DNA of 11,432 nucleotides from Selenomonadaceae bacterium UBA3796. GTDB taxonomy: Bacteria; Bacillota; Negativicutes; Selenomonadales; Selenomonadaceae. The stretch lies in contig DFES01000024.1 of assembly GCA_002369175.1 (NCBI GenBank), forward strand, positions 1 to 11,432, in the 5' to 3' direction. Positions 1 to 6,984 of this stretch are shown here, piece by piece (the first letter of the stretch is position 1; the number at the start of each line of letters is the position of its first letter). Both the position numbers and the translations under genes were made by a program. Below the pieces are notes generated by a model, which did no database searches, had not been told where the DNA came from, and worked only from the letters and a program-made list of their open reading frames with translations.

Positions 1-1120
1 CGGCGGCCTGCACTTCCTGCATTTCCCTGGCCACCTGGGCACCGATGGCATGGGCAGGAGCCTGGATTTCCCCCAGTTCCTCCAGCTGTCCCATGCTCCA
101 GCCCAATTTGCCCACGGGAGCATAGACCAGACAATATTCCTTGCCATCCACCTGCAGGATGCGGGAACCGCTTTCTCCTGCGGTCATGGAGGAAGCTGCT
201 TCTGCCAATCCGCCATAGTCCTCCTGGCGCAAATCCCGCTTTGGATCGCCCGGCCTCAGGATGCCTTCTGCCAGGGAGGAAAAGACAATCTGCCCCTGAG
301 CGTTCAACACAAAGGCAGCCTGCCCTTCCGTGAACAATTCCTGCCGTACTTCCTCTTGCATGACCTGGGGCGTGGCGCTTATGCCCACCACTCCGGCAAA
401 GCCCTGCTCATCTTCAAAGGCCATGACACAGGCCAGCATGGGTTCATTGCGCAGAGAATTGTAGAGGGGCGGATAGGCGGGGGTGGCGGTCTTCCAAGTC
501 TTCCTTCCTTCCCTGTACCAGATCCGCTCCCGGACATCGTAGGCGGTAGTCATTGAGACAGGTGGCAGCGTAACCTGGGCATTCCCCTCTGCCATAAAAT
601 CCATGCGCAGACTCCATCCTTCCCTGGAGCCCACGTAGATGCACAGGGGATAGGCATGGTAGTTGCGCATCAGATTCCGCATGGTATCTTCAATGGCCGC
701 AACCCGCTGTACTTTCTCCCAGTCAACCTCGACAGAGGCTCCGGCAAGGACATAGAGCTGATGGGAGGCAACTGCTTCTACGCGGGGATCATAGACCCGG
801 CGAGGCGGCAAGAAAGGATCCTGCGTCAGCTGGGTCATCTTATCGGCGAGAATGCGCACATCCCCTTCCAGCTCCGCCAATATGGCATTCAAATAGCTGG
901 CCTGAAGCCGCAGGGTTCCCTCCAGACGCTTCCTGGTCTCATCCCTGGCGAAGTTCTCCGCTTCGGCAGTAACGGAACTGCCAATGCTATATGTGTGATG
1001 ATGGAGCATCTGCTCTGCCATATCCATCCCCCATAGCAGCAGCGTGCCCAGGAGCAGAGAAGTGCCAATCCCCGCTGCGCCAATAAAAAGCAACGCCTTG
1101 TGACGAATGTCCAGTCGCAT
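1..1120 (-). CDS. Membrane sensor with extracytoplasmic double Cache domain, partial (C-terminus beyond window)
   Basis: The frame is open from an ATG at 1120 to the left edge, giving 373 residues with no stop. An AGGGAG ribosome site lies about 8 bases upstream of the ATG. Residues 1-9 are basic, and residues 10-31 form one hydrophobic membrane helix. The rest resembles an extracytoplasmic double Cache (dCache) ligand-binding domain. A membrane-distal part contains the typical R-x-WY (199-202), an aromatic/proline stretch near 215-220 and a GVVGIS strand (243-248). A membrane-proximal part contains AAFVLNAQGQIVF (268-280) and ends near YAPVGKLGWSMGQL (333-346). The second membrane helix and the output domain are not in the window. 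The gene starts 34 bases after the STAS gene. In known pairs of this kind the partner is often a HAMP plus SpoIIE/RsbU-type PP2C phosphatase, so I infer that output. A chemoreceptor, histidine kinase or diguanylate cyclase cannot be excluded. The sensed ligand is unknown. Confidence 0.85.
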   Translation of the reverse strand, partial: MRLDIRHKALLFIGAAGIGTSLLLGTLLLWGMDMAEQMLHHHTYSIGSSVTAEAENFARDETRKRLEGTLRLQASYLNAILAELEGDVRILADKMTQLTQDPFLPPRRVYDPRVEAVASHQLYVLAGASVEVDWEKVQRVAAIEDTMRNLMRNYHAYPLCIYVGSREGWSLRMDFMAEGNAQVTLPPVSMTTAYDVRERIWYREGRKTWKTATPAYPPLYNSLRNEPMLACVMAFEDEQGFAGVVGISATPQVMQEEVRQELFTEGQAAFVLNAQGQIVFSSLAEGILRPGDPKRDLRQEDYGGLAEAASSMTAGESGSRILQVDGKEYCLVYAPVGKLGWSMGQLEELGEIQAPAHAIGAQVAREMQEVQAA

Positions 1121-1154
1121 ATTCCCGCTCCCTTTCCGCCTCTATCCGGCAAGT

Positions 1155-1484
1155 TCAGGGAAGCTGCTGCGCATTGCCGTAAACATCCACCAGTACATCC
1201 ATATTGGAATCCTCCAGCACTTCCCTCACAAAGCCCGTAGCGCCGCAGAGAGCAAACTCTTTTCCCGTAGCCTTCGCCGCCTTGGCCAGGCGCAGTAAAA
1301 TGCGCAAACCGGCGCTGGAGATGTATTCCAGCCTGGCAAGGTCAATGGCAAGCTTGTCGTGGGCAGACAGCAATGCATCCCCCTGCCTGCCGACTTCCTC
1401 GGCTGGCAGTCTGTCCAGTCGGCCGCTGATAGCAAAAATGCTCCAGCTTTTTTCTTCGCGTGTTTCCCATTGAATATTTTTCAT
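1155..1484 (-). CDS. STAS-domain anti-sigma factor antagonist (SpoIIAA/RsbV-like)
   Basis: This is a 109-residue single-domain protein, the usual size for stand-alone STAS antagonists. The N-terminal strands (IFAISGRLD, 16-24) and the segment IDLARLEYISSAGLRILL (47-64) match the STAS fold. By alignment with the D-S-[ST]-G-L motif of SpoIIAA/RsbV, Ser57 (or Ser56) is the likely phospho-acceptor. Family knowledge: such proteins are phosphorylated by an anti-sigma kinase and dephosphorylated by a PP2C phosphatase, and the unphosphorylated form binds the kinase so that its target is released. They act in the cytoplasm. No cognate kinase or sigma factor is present in the window, so the target is unknown. 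The ATG at 1484 has an AAAGGTGAGG ribosome site. The gene lies 39 bases after rnfB, with no hairpin between, and 34 bases before the Cache sensor, which suggests one transcript and a functional pair with that sensor. Confidence 0.9.
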   Translation of the reverse strand: MKNIQWETREEKSWSIFAISGRLDRLPAEEVGRQGDALLSAHDKLAIDLARLEYISSAGLRILLRLAKAAKATGKEFALCGATGFVREVLEDSNMDVLVDVYGNAQQLP

Positions 1485-1523
1485 ATATGCCTCACCTTTA
1501 CAGTAACCCAGAGACAGCTTTTT

Positions 1524-2357
1524 CTATGCTGTTTTACGGATGCTCTTTGCATCCACGAGCGCCCCAATGGCTTTCGTAGGGCATTTGGCGAGGCAGACAG
1601 CTTCCGTGCATTTCTCCCGGCAGATGGTGCTGTCCACCACGGCAAGGTTCTTCTCCAGCTTGATTGCCCCATGGGGACAGTTTCTCATGCACATGCCGCA
1701 GCCAATGCAGGCATTCTTGCAGAGCTTCCTTGCCACAGCCCCCTTGTCATGGGAGCTGCAAGCCACCTCCACGGGAGCGTCAAAGCTCTTGAGCGCGAGG
1801 ATGGATTGGGGACAAGTCTGGACACATTTGCCGCAGCCAGTGCAGGCCGCCCTGTCCACGATAGGGAGACCATCCTCCCCCATGGATAGTGCGCCAAAGG
1901 GGCATGCCTTCACACAATTTCCGAAACCGATGCAGCCGAACTTGCACCCCTTCGGGCCGCCCTGAACGAGCTTTGCCGCCGCACAGTCAAAAATTCCTTC
2001 ATACTCTGCAGCATAAAAGGCTGCCGTCTTCGTTCCACGGCACCTCAGGAAGGCATACCGCGGCTCCGTTGCCTCTGCTTTCTTGCCCGTAAGCTCTGCC
2101 ACCTTCCGAGCCACAGCATCCTTTCCGGGAACGCAGAGATTCGGAGGAACACTTTCATCCTCAACCACTGCCTCGGCATATTTGGCACAGCCTGCATAGC
2201 CGCAAGCGCCGCACTGCCCTTTCGGCAGGATGTCCTCCACTTCCTCTATGAGGGGATTCACTTCCATGGCGAATTTCTTATTGGCCATGGCAAGCACCAT
2301 GCCGAAGAATGCGCCAACCCCCACCAGCACGATAATGATCATCAATGATGTATTCAT
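1524..2357 (-). CDS. rnfB: Rnf electron transport complex subunit B (multi-[4Fe-4S] ferredoxin-like subunit)
   Basis: This 277-residue subunit is anchored by one N-terminal membrane helix (about 5-25). A Cys cluster follows at C49-x2-C52-x4-C57 with C75, as in the RnfB/Fe-S domain. There are additional cysteines C106, C125, C138, C142, C148 and C152. A classical C-x2-C-x2-C-x3-CP set (172-182), a second set (217-227) with C200 and C213, and a final set C246, C250, C255, C259 complete the protein. That is 24 cysteines after the helix, enough for six [4Fe-4S] clusters, as in the long anaerobe-type RnfB. Family role: it accepts electrons from reduced ferredoxin at the cytoplasmic face and passes them into the membrane part of Rnf. 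The ATG at 2357 has a GGAGGTG site. It is the last rnf gene, 19 bases after rnfA. The last cluster has C-x3-C-x4-C-x3-C spacing rather than the classical one. Confidence 0.96.
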   Translation of the reverse strand: MNTSLMIIIVLVGVGAFFGMVLAMANKKFAMEVNPLIEEVEDILPKGQCGACGYAGCAKYAEAVVEDESVPPNLCVPGKDAVARKVAELTGKKAEATEPRYAFLRCRGTKTAAFYAAEYEGIFDCAAAKLVQGGPKGCKFGCIGFGNCVKACPFGALSMGEDGLPIVDRAACTGCGKCVQTCPQSILALKSFDAPVEVACSSHDKGAVARKLCKNACIGCGMCMRNCPHGAIKLEKNLAVVDSTICREKCTEAVCLAKCPTKAIGALVDAKSIRKTA

Positions 2358-2376
2358 AATCTATAACCCACCTCCG

Positions 2377-2952
2377 TCAGAGCATTCCCGAAAAACCGAG
2401 AAATGCCAGGGACAGCATCCCTGCCAGGATAAAGGCAATCCCTATGCCCTGCAGGGGTTTTGGAACATCCGCATAGACGAGTTTTTCCCGAAGGGACGCC
2501 ATGAGAATAAGCGCCAGGGCAAAACCAATGCCCGAACCGATGGCAAAGACAATGCTCTTCAAAAAGCTGTAGCTGTTCTCCACATTGAGGATGGGCACAG
2601 CCAGCACGATGCAGTTCGTGGCGATGAGCAGCAGGTAAATGCCCCACATATTATAAAGAGCCGGAGCCTGCTTTTTGATGACCAGCTCCAAAAGCTGCAC
2701 GAAACTGGCCGTCAGAACGACAAACACGATGGTTGTCAAGAAAGTAAGCCCGAAGGGTTGGAGTACAAAGAAATAGACAATCCATGCCAGAATGGAACTC
2801 ATGGTCATAACGGAGGTAACCGCCATGCCCATGCCGATGGAAGCGCTGAGATTCTTGGAAATGCCAAAAAAGATGCAAAGCCCAAGGAATTTCGTCAAAA
2901 CGAAATTGTTGATGAGTACGGCACCGATGAACAGGGTAAGATATTCCGCCAT
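2377..2952 (-). CDS. rnfA: Rnf electron transport complex subunit A (integral membrane)
   Basis: This 191-residue, very hydrophobic protein has about six membrane helices and is the homologue and pseudo-symmetric partner of RnfE. N-terminal NNFVLTKFLGLC (15-26) and TNC (112-114) carry C26 and C114. Both match the conserved cysteines that in Na+-NQR and Rnf structures bind an intramembrane [2Fe-2S] cluster at the RnfA/RnfE (NqrE/NqrD) interface. Residues 145-160 are rich in Gly/Ala, and the protein ends in a hydrophobic helix. The ATG at 2952 starts one base after the rnfE stop. An AAAGGAG and a GGTGAG stretch inside the rnfE end can serve as ribosome site. The tight spacing implies translational coupling with rnfE. 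Confidence 0.97.
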   Translation of the reverse strand: MAEYLTLFIGAVLINNFVLTKFLGLCIFFGISKNLSASIGMGMAVTSVMTMSSILAWIVYFFVLQPFGLTFLTTIVFVVLTASFVQLLELVIKKQAPALYNMWGIYLLLIATNCIVLAVPILNVENSYSFLKSIVFAIGSGIGFALALILMASLREKLVYADVPKPLQGIGIAFILAGMLSLAFLGFSGML

Positions 2953-2953
2953 A

Positions 2954-3586
2954 TCAGCTCACCGCTCCTTTCTCTTCCTCCAGGCGGGCTTTTTCCCGCT
3001 TGGCAATCCATGTCTTCGTTCCCGCCACCAAATAGCCGATGAGAATGAAGGCGCCCGGCGGCAGGATCATCATGAGCATGGGACTGTAAGACTCCCCGAA
3101 AATCGGCATGCCCAGAATCGTGCCGGAGCCGATGACCTCGCGGATAACAGAGATGACCAGCATGGCGGCAGTGAACCCGCAGCCCATGCCGAAACCATCG
3201 CAAAAAGACTTCACAACGCCATTCTTCGAGGCGAATACCTCCGCCCTGGCCAGGATGATGGCAAAGACCACCACCAGTGCAAGGTAGATGCCCATAGCTT
3301 TATAGAGCAGCGGGAAATACGCCTGCAGGACAAGCTGTGCTACCGTGACAATAGTTGCAATAGAGGTGATGTAGACCGGCACTCGAACCTTGGGATTCAC
3401 CCAATGGCGCACAATGGAGACTACCACATTGTTGGAGGTGATGACGAAGGTCACCGTAAGCCCCATGGTGAGCCCGTTCACCACGGTTGTCGTAACTGCA
3501 AGGGCGGGACAAAGGCTCAAAGCCAGAATGAAGATCGGGTTTTCCTCAAGAATTCCCTTGCTGAAAATCTGCCATAATTCCTTCAT
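2954..3586 (-). CDS. rnfE: Rnf electron transport complex subunit E (integral membrane), with a conserved cysteine replaced
   Basis: This 210-residue polytopic membrane subunit is homologous to RsxE/NqrD and partners RnfA. The N-terminus with NPIF (16-19) and C26 in LALSLCPALAVTTT, and the RAEVFASKN segment (114-122), identify it. The family pattern before RAE is V-V-N-C-I-I-L-G-R-A-E. Here it reads V106-V107-F108-A109-I110, so the conserved Asn-Cys is Phe-Ala (codons TTT GCC at 3260-3265). That cysteine is one of four [2Fe-2S] ligands in known NQR/Rnf structures. C26 and both RnfA cysteines are intact. Two further cysteines, C129 and C136, lie at the start of the next segment. The charged C-terminus (194-206) is probably cytoplasmic. 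The ATG at 3586 starts one base after the rnfG stop, with a GGGAGGGG ribosome site 7 bases upstream. The reading frame is otherwise intact, so there is no sign of gene decay. Confidence 0.95.
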   Translation of the reverse strand: MKELWQIFSKGILEENPIFILALSLCPALAVTTTVVNGLTMGLTVTFVITSNNVVVSIVRHWVNPKVRVPVYITSIATIVTVAQLVLQAYFPLLYKAMGIYLALVVVFAIILARAEVFASKNGVVKSFCDGFGMGCGFTAAMLVISVIREVIGSGTILGMPIFGESYSPMLMMILPPGAFILIGYLVAGTKTWIAKREKARLEEEKGAVS

Positions 3587-3587
3587 G

Positions 3588-4151
3588 TCATTCCCCTCCC
3601 TTGAAAGACGCCACTGCTTCCGCGGCCTGCCTGACGCCCAGTGTTACGGCACGGGAGGAGATGGTAGCGCCCGTCATGGCCTGAATATTCTCTCTGTCGG
3701 AGGGATCCTTGACCACCTTCATATGGGATGCCTCCTTCCCCTTGAACTGATCGCGGAAAGCGGGCTTCTGCGCATTGTCGCCCAGCCCCGGAGTCTCATT
3801 GTGCTCCAGGATGGAAAAATCAATGACCCTGCCCTCCGCCGTCACTGCCACCAGCATCTTTATGGTACCGCCATAGCCTTTCGTCTCACTGGGCACGATG
3901 TAGGCGATGACAGCGCCGCCCTTTTGAGCCTCAAACCAACCCTCACGCCCCGCAACCGGCCGGAAGGCATCCGCATCGGCCACGAGTTCCCTCATGGATT
4001 CCTGCTTCATCTGCTCCGCCTTCTCTGCCGCAACGGGTGCCGTCACATAGTATACCGCGCCGATGACAAGGCCGGAAATAAAACATGCCGCCACGAGGTT
4101 GAAGGCGATATGAAAAACAGAGTTTTCCTTCTTTTCTGCCTGTACCATCAT
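3588..4151 (-). CDS. rnfG: Rnf electron transport complex subunit G (covalent FMN protein)
   Basis: The protein has 187 residues with one N-terminal membrane helix (about 14-36) followed by an FMN-binding domain outside the cytoplasm. The flavinylation motif T-G-A-T-I-S-S (160-166) is present, and Thr163 is the expected phosphoester attachment site for FMN. GYGGTIKMLVAV and ILEHNETPGLGD (about 114-118 residues in) are characteristic RnfG/NqrC segments. Family role: electron carrier on the outer side of the membrane, working with RnfD. It needs the flavin transferase ApbE, which is not in this window. Two adjacent ATG codons occur. The one at 4151 overlaps the rnfD stop as ATGA, while the one at 4148 sits at a better distance (7 bases) from the GGAGG site. 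Either start changes the product by one residue. Confidence 0.96.
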   Translation of the reverse strand: MMVQAEKKENSVFHIAFNLVAACFISGLVIGAVYYVTAPVAAEKAEQMKQESMRELVADADAFRPVAGREGWFEAQKGGAVIAYIVPSETKGYGGTIKMLVAVTAEGRVIDFSILEHNETPGLGDNAQKPAFRDQFKGKEASHMKVVKDPSDRENIQAMTGATISSRAVTLGVRQAAEAVASFKGGE

Positions 4152-5170
4152 TTTCCCTCCCCTGCGCCGAAAATCCGGGGCTTCACAAGACGATCAATGA
4201 GAGGAGTCACTGCGTTCATGAGAAGCAGGGAGTAGCAGACCCCTTCCGGATAACCGCCCACAAGACGGATGAGCACCGTGATGGCTCCCGCCCCTGCGGC
4301 AAAGATGATCTGTCCTTTGATTGTCATGGGAATCGTCACCATGTCCGTGGCCATGAAGAAGGCCCCCAGTATCAGCCCTCCGGCCATGACATGAAACAGC
4401 GGATCCCCCGTGAAGAGTCCGGCAGGTCCAAAAATCCATGTGAGAACTGCCACCGTCAGCAGCATCACGGCAGGAACCACCCAGTTCACATAACCTTTCC
4501 AGATGAGATAGCCACCCCCCAGAAGAAGGAGAAGGGTGCTGGTTTCCCCGAGGCTGCCGTTCCGCGTCCCGAGAAGGAGCGCCTGATACATCTCTCCCTG
4601 TCCCCCAAAGGTATTCACCAAGGCATCGTACCCCTGAAGCTTCAGAATGTTGAGGGGGGTTGCGCTGGTCACGGCATCCACTCCGCCCGAAGCATCCCCC
4701 ATAGCAGACCAGGTCGTCATGGCAATCGGCCAGGACACCATGAGAGCCGCCCTTCCGATATGAGCCGGGTTGAAGATATTGAATCCCAGACCTCCCATGG
4801 ACTGCTTTGCCACAACGATGGCCAGTGCGGAACCCACCGCCACCATGTAAGGCGGCAGGAGGGGCGACATGGACATGGCGAGAAGCAGCCCCGTAATGCA
4901 GGCACTGCCGTCAAAAGCCGTGATGGGCTGCCCCATGGCTCGCTGCCAGACGTATTCCGATGCAATCGCAAAGATAATTCCCACAAGCATATTGATAAGT
5001 GCCGGAATACCGAACCAATAAACCGCAAAAACAGCCGCAGGAAGCAGAGCCAGGTTGACCTGCCACATAATATGATCTATGCTCTCCCCATCGCGGATAT
5101 GCGGCGATGAGGATATGGTGAATACCGGATCCTGCGCTGTTTCCGGCTTCTTCATGACTTCCTCGCTCAT
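4148..5170 (-). CDS. rnfD: Rnf electron transport complex subunit D (membrane flavoprotein)
   Basis: The product has 340 residues with a short hydrophilic N-terminus (1-30) and about nine or ten membrane helices, as in RnfD/NqrB. The motif D-A-V-T-S-A-T-P-L-N contains Thr171 in S-A-T-P-L, the expected covalent FMN attachment site. The glycine-rich MAGGLILGAFFMATDMVT segment late in the protein is also typical. Family role: membrane core of the complex, carrying flavin and taking part in ion translocation. I chose the ATG at 5170 because it overlaps the rnfC stop in an ATGA, has a GGGGG-rich ribosome site, and starts exactly where RnfD homology begins. The frame stays open upstream to about 5302, but that part lies inside rnfC and is not RnfD-like. 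Confidence 0.96.
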   Translation of the reverse strand: MSEEVMKKPETAQDPVFTISSSPHIRDGESIDHIMWQVNLALLPAAVFAVYWFGIPALINMLVGIIFAIASEYVWQRAMGQPITAFDGSACITGLLLAMSMSPLLPPYMVAVGSALAIVVAKQSMGGLGFNIFNPAHIGRAALMVSWPIAMTTWSAMGDASGGVDAVTSATPLNILKLQGYDALVNTFGGQGEMYQALLLGTRNGSLGETSTLLLLLGGGYLIWKGYVNWVVPAVMLLTVAVLTWIFGPAGLFTGDPLFHVMAGGLILGAFFMATDMVTIPMTIKGQIIFAAGAGAITVLIRLVGGYPEGVCYSLLLMNAVTPLIDRLVKPRIFGAGEGK

Positions 5171-6516
5171 TTCTTCGCCCCCTGTTCCTTTGCTGCCTTG
5201 GCCTTTTCTCTTGCCATTTCCGCGCGAAGCTCCCCCTTCGTCAAGCGAATATACTGTACAATGTTCCTCTTTGCGGGGCAGACAAAGGTACAGCTTCCGC
5301 ATTCGATACAGTTCATGACACCGTAATCATCACGTGCGCGAGCATAGGCCTGTCTCTCTCCGAGAATGCTCAGCATGCTGGGAACCAGTCCCATGGGGCA
5401 TGCCTTCACGCAGCGTCCGCAACGGATGCAGGCACGCTCCCTTCCGTGCGCTGTGATGTTCTTCGTCAGGCCTAAAATTCCCGAGGAGCCCTTCATGACA
5501 GGCACATCGAGACTGAACTGGGCAAACCCCATCATGGGGCCGCCTGCCAGAAGCTTGTCCGGCTGCTCCCCGAAACCGCCGCAGTAATCGATGACATCCC
5601 GGTATCTTGTGCCGATGCGAATGCGCAGATTCTTCGGATGTTTCACGGCATCCCCGGAAACCGTAGTGACGCGCTCCGTCAGTGGAAGTCCCTCCACCAC
5701 GGCATCGGCGATGGCTGCCACAGTTCCGGCATTCTGCACCACTGCCCCCACGTCCATGGGCAGGCCGCCGCAGGGAACCTCGCGGCCTGAGATGGCATAG
5801 ATCAGCATCTTCTCCGCGCCTTGAGGATACTTCGTCTTCAGTGGTGCAACCTGGATGCCGGTTCCCTCACAGGCCGTTTCCAACGCTGCGATGGCATCGG
5901 GTTTGTTATCCTCAATGCCGATATAGGTTTCCTTTACTCCAAGAATCCTCGCCAGGATACGCGTTCCCGTCACAATGCGCTGCGGCTCTTCCAGCATCAG
6001 ACGATAGTCTGCCGTGAGATACGGCTCGCACTCCGCCCCATTGATGATGAGCACGTCCACGCTCTTTGACGGCTTGAGCTTTATATGCGCTGGAAAGGTC
6101 GCGCCTCCCATGCCGACAATGCCTGCAGAGCGGATGGCATCGAGGATTTCCTCCTTCTCCATCTTTTCCCAGTCGCGATGGAGAGGAAGTCCCTCCAGCC
6201 ACGCATCCTGACCATCGCTTTCGATGACCACTGCCTGGCAGCTGATTCGTCCCGAATGTGGGAAAACGTCTATTTTCGTTACCTTGCCCGAGAGGGAGGC
6301 ATGAATATCCGCATGCATGAATGCCTCGCTGGTTCCGATCACCTGCCCCCTCTTCACCATGTCCCCCACCTTCACGGTCGGCGTGCAGGGCGCGCCAATG
6401 TGCTGGCTCATGGGAATCACCACCTCAGAGGGAAGAGGCATTGCTTCGATGGGCTGTGCCTTTGCCAGCTCCTTTCCATCCTTTGGATGGATGCCACCCA
6501 GGAAATTCCTGAACAT
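5167..6516 (-). CDS. rnfC: Rnf electron transport complex subunit C (NADH/FMN and [4Fe-4S] subunit)
   Basis: This 449-residue soluble peripheral subunit starts with the RnfC signature F-x-GGIHP (5-11). A barrel-sandwich-like N-terminal domain (about 25-100) follows. The Complex I 51-kDa-like flavin/NADH domain contains GMGGATFP (135-142) and GAECEPYLTAD (160-170). An SLBB-like region (about 260-330) comes next, then two [4Fe-4S] motifs, C363-x2-C366-x2-C369-x3-C373P and C403-x2-C406-x2-C409-x3-C413P. The basic, Ala/Lys-rich tail is short, unlike the long repeat tail of gamma-proteobacterial RsxC. Family role: exchanges electrons with NAD(H) at the cytoplasmic face. The ATG at 6516 has a near-perfect GAGGTGA ribosome site. 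It is first of the six rnf genes, 35 bases after rseC, and overlaps rnfD by 4 bases. Confidence 0.97.
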   Translation of the reverse strand: MFRNFLGGIHPKDGKELAKAQPIEAMPLPSEVVIPMSQHIGAPCTPTVKVGDMVKRGQVIGTSEAFMHADIHASLSGKVTKIDVFPHSGRISCQAVVIESDGQDAWLEGLPLHRDWEKMEKEEILDAIRSAGIVGMGGATFPAHIKLKPSKSVDVLIINGAECEPYLTADYRLMLEEPQRIVTGTRILARILGVKETYIGIEDNKPDAIAALETACEGTGIQVAPLKTKYPQGAEKMLIYAISGREVPCGGLPMDVGAVVQNAGTVAAIADAVVEGLPLTERVTTVSGDAVKHPKNLRIRIGTRYRDVIDYCGGFGEQPDKLLAGGPMMGFAQFSLDVPVMKGSSGILGLTKNITAHGRERACIRCGRCVKACPMGLVPSMLSILGERQAYARARDDYGVMNCIECGSCTFVCPAKRNIVQYIRLTKGELRAEMAREKAKAAKEQGAKK

Positions 6517-6551
6517 GAACGTATCACCTCAATCAACCTGTACCAATAACA

Positions 6552-6962
6552 TCATAAGATTTCAACAATCACAGGCTTCATCTTCTGATTCCTTGATGCC
6601 TGCCTGTCAAAAAGCTTGACACCGAGCAGGGAGAGGAGAAAAAACAGCACGGCGCCTGCCGCCATGCTCGTTGTTTCCTCCATTCCCTGCAGCATGCCGA
6701 CCTGCCAGCCGACTGCGGCTCCAATGCCTGCAGCGGCAAGGGGCATGATGAATACCACAAAGGCTCCCACCAGGACATGTTCCTCCCGCATCTCGAAGCG
6801 AACCCGCTGCCCCGGCTTTGCGCCGAGGCCGTTCACCGCATCCACCATGACATGACGACTGGAGGGACAAGCGCCGCAGCCCGTGCATTCCTCATGCCTT
6901 CCCACCTTCACATGGGCAATATCGCCCTTCACTTCCACGACAATTCCCTGCTCCTGCTTCAC
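6552..6962 (-). CDS. rseC: RseC/SoxR-reducing-system family membrane protein
   Basis: The product has 136 residues. An N-terminal small beta-rich domain (1-60) with C26-x2-C29-x2-C32 is followed by two membrane helices (about 67-88 and 97-118) and a short basic cytoplasmic tail, matching the RseC/MucC family layout. In E. coli RseC works with the RsxABCDGE (Rnf) complex to keep the SoxR [2Fe-2S] cluster reduced. No SoxR is seen here, so a general Rnf accessory or redox role is more likely. The three-Cys motif is more compact than the E. coli one and could hold a metal or a partial Fe-S site. The start is a GTG at 6962 with AAGG about 8 bases upstream, since no in-frame ATG fits. It begins 22 bases after the penicillin-binding protein stop and ends 35 bases before rnfC, linking the two functions in one operon. 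Confidence 0.9.
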   Translation of the reverse strand: MKQEQGIVVEVKGDIAHVKVGRHEECTGCGACPSSRHVMVDAVNGLGAKPGQRVRFEMREEHVLVGAFVVFIMPLAAAGIGAAVGWQVGMLQGMEETTSMAAGAVLFFLLSLLGVKLFDRQASRNQKMKPVIVEIL

Positions 6963-6984
6963 GGCAGCCGCCTTCCCTTCTTTC

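Noticed and set aside
50..556. Plus-strand open frame opposite the Cache sensor
   Set aside because: The minus-strand frame from 1120 to the edge is continuous and gives a coherent Cache domain; the plus-strand product shows no domain.
5171..5302. N-terminal extension of RnfD by 44 residues
   Set aside because: The extension lies inside rnfC, is not RnfD-like, and the ATG at 5170 makes a typical ATGA overlap with a ribosome site.
6517..6551. Separate promoter just before rnfC
   Set aside because: A TATGAT stretch near the rseC end has no acceptable -35, so an internal promoter is not supported.
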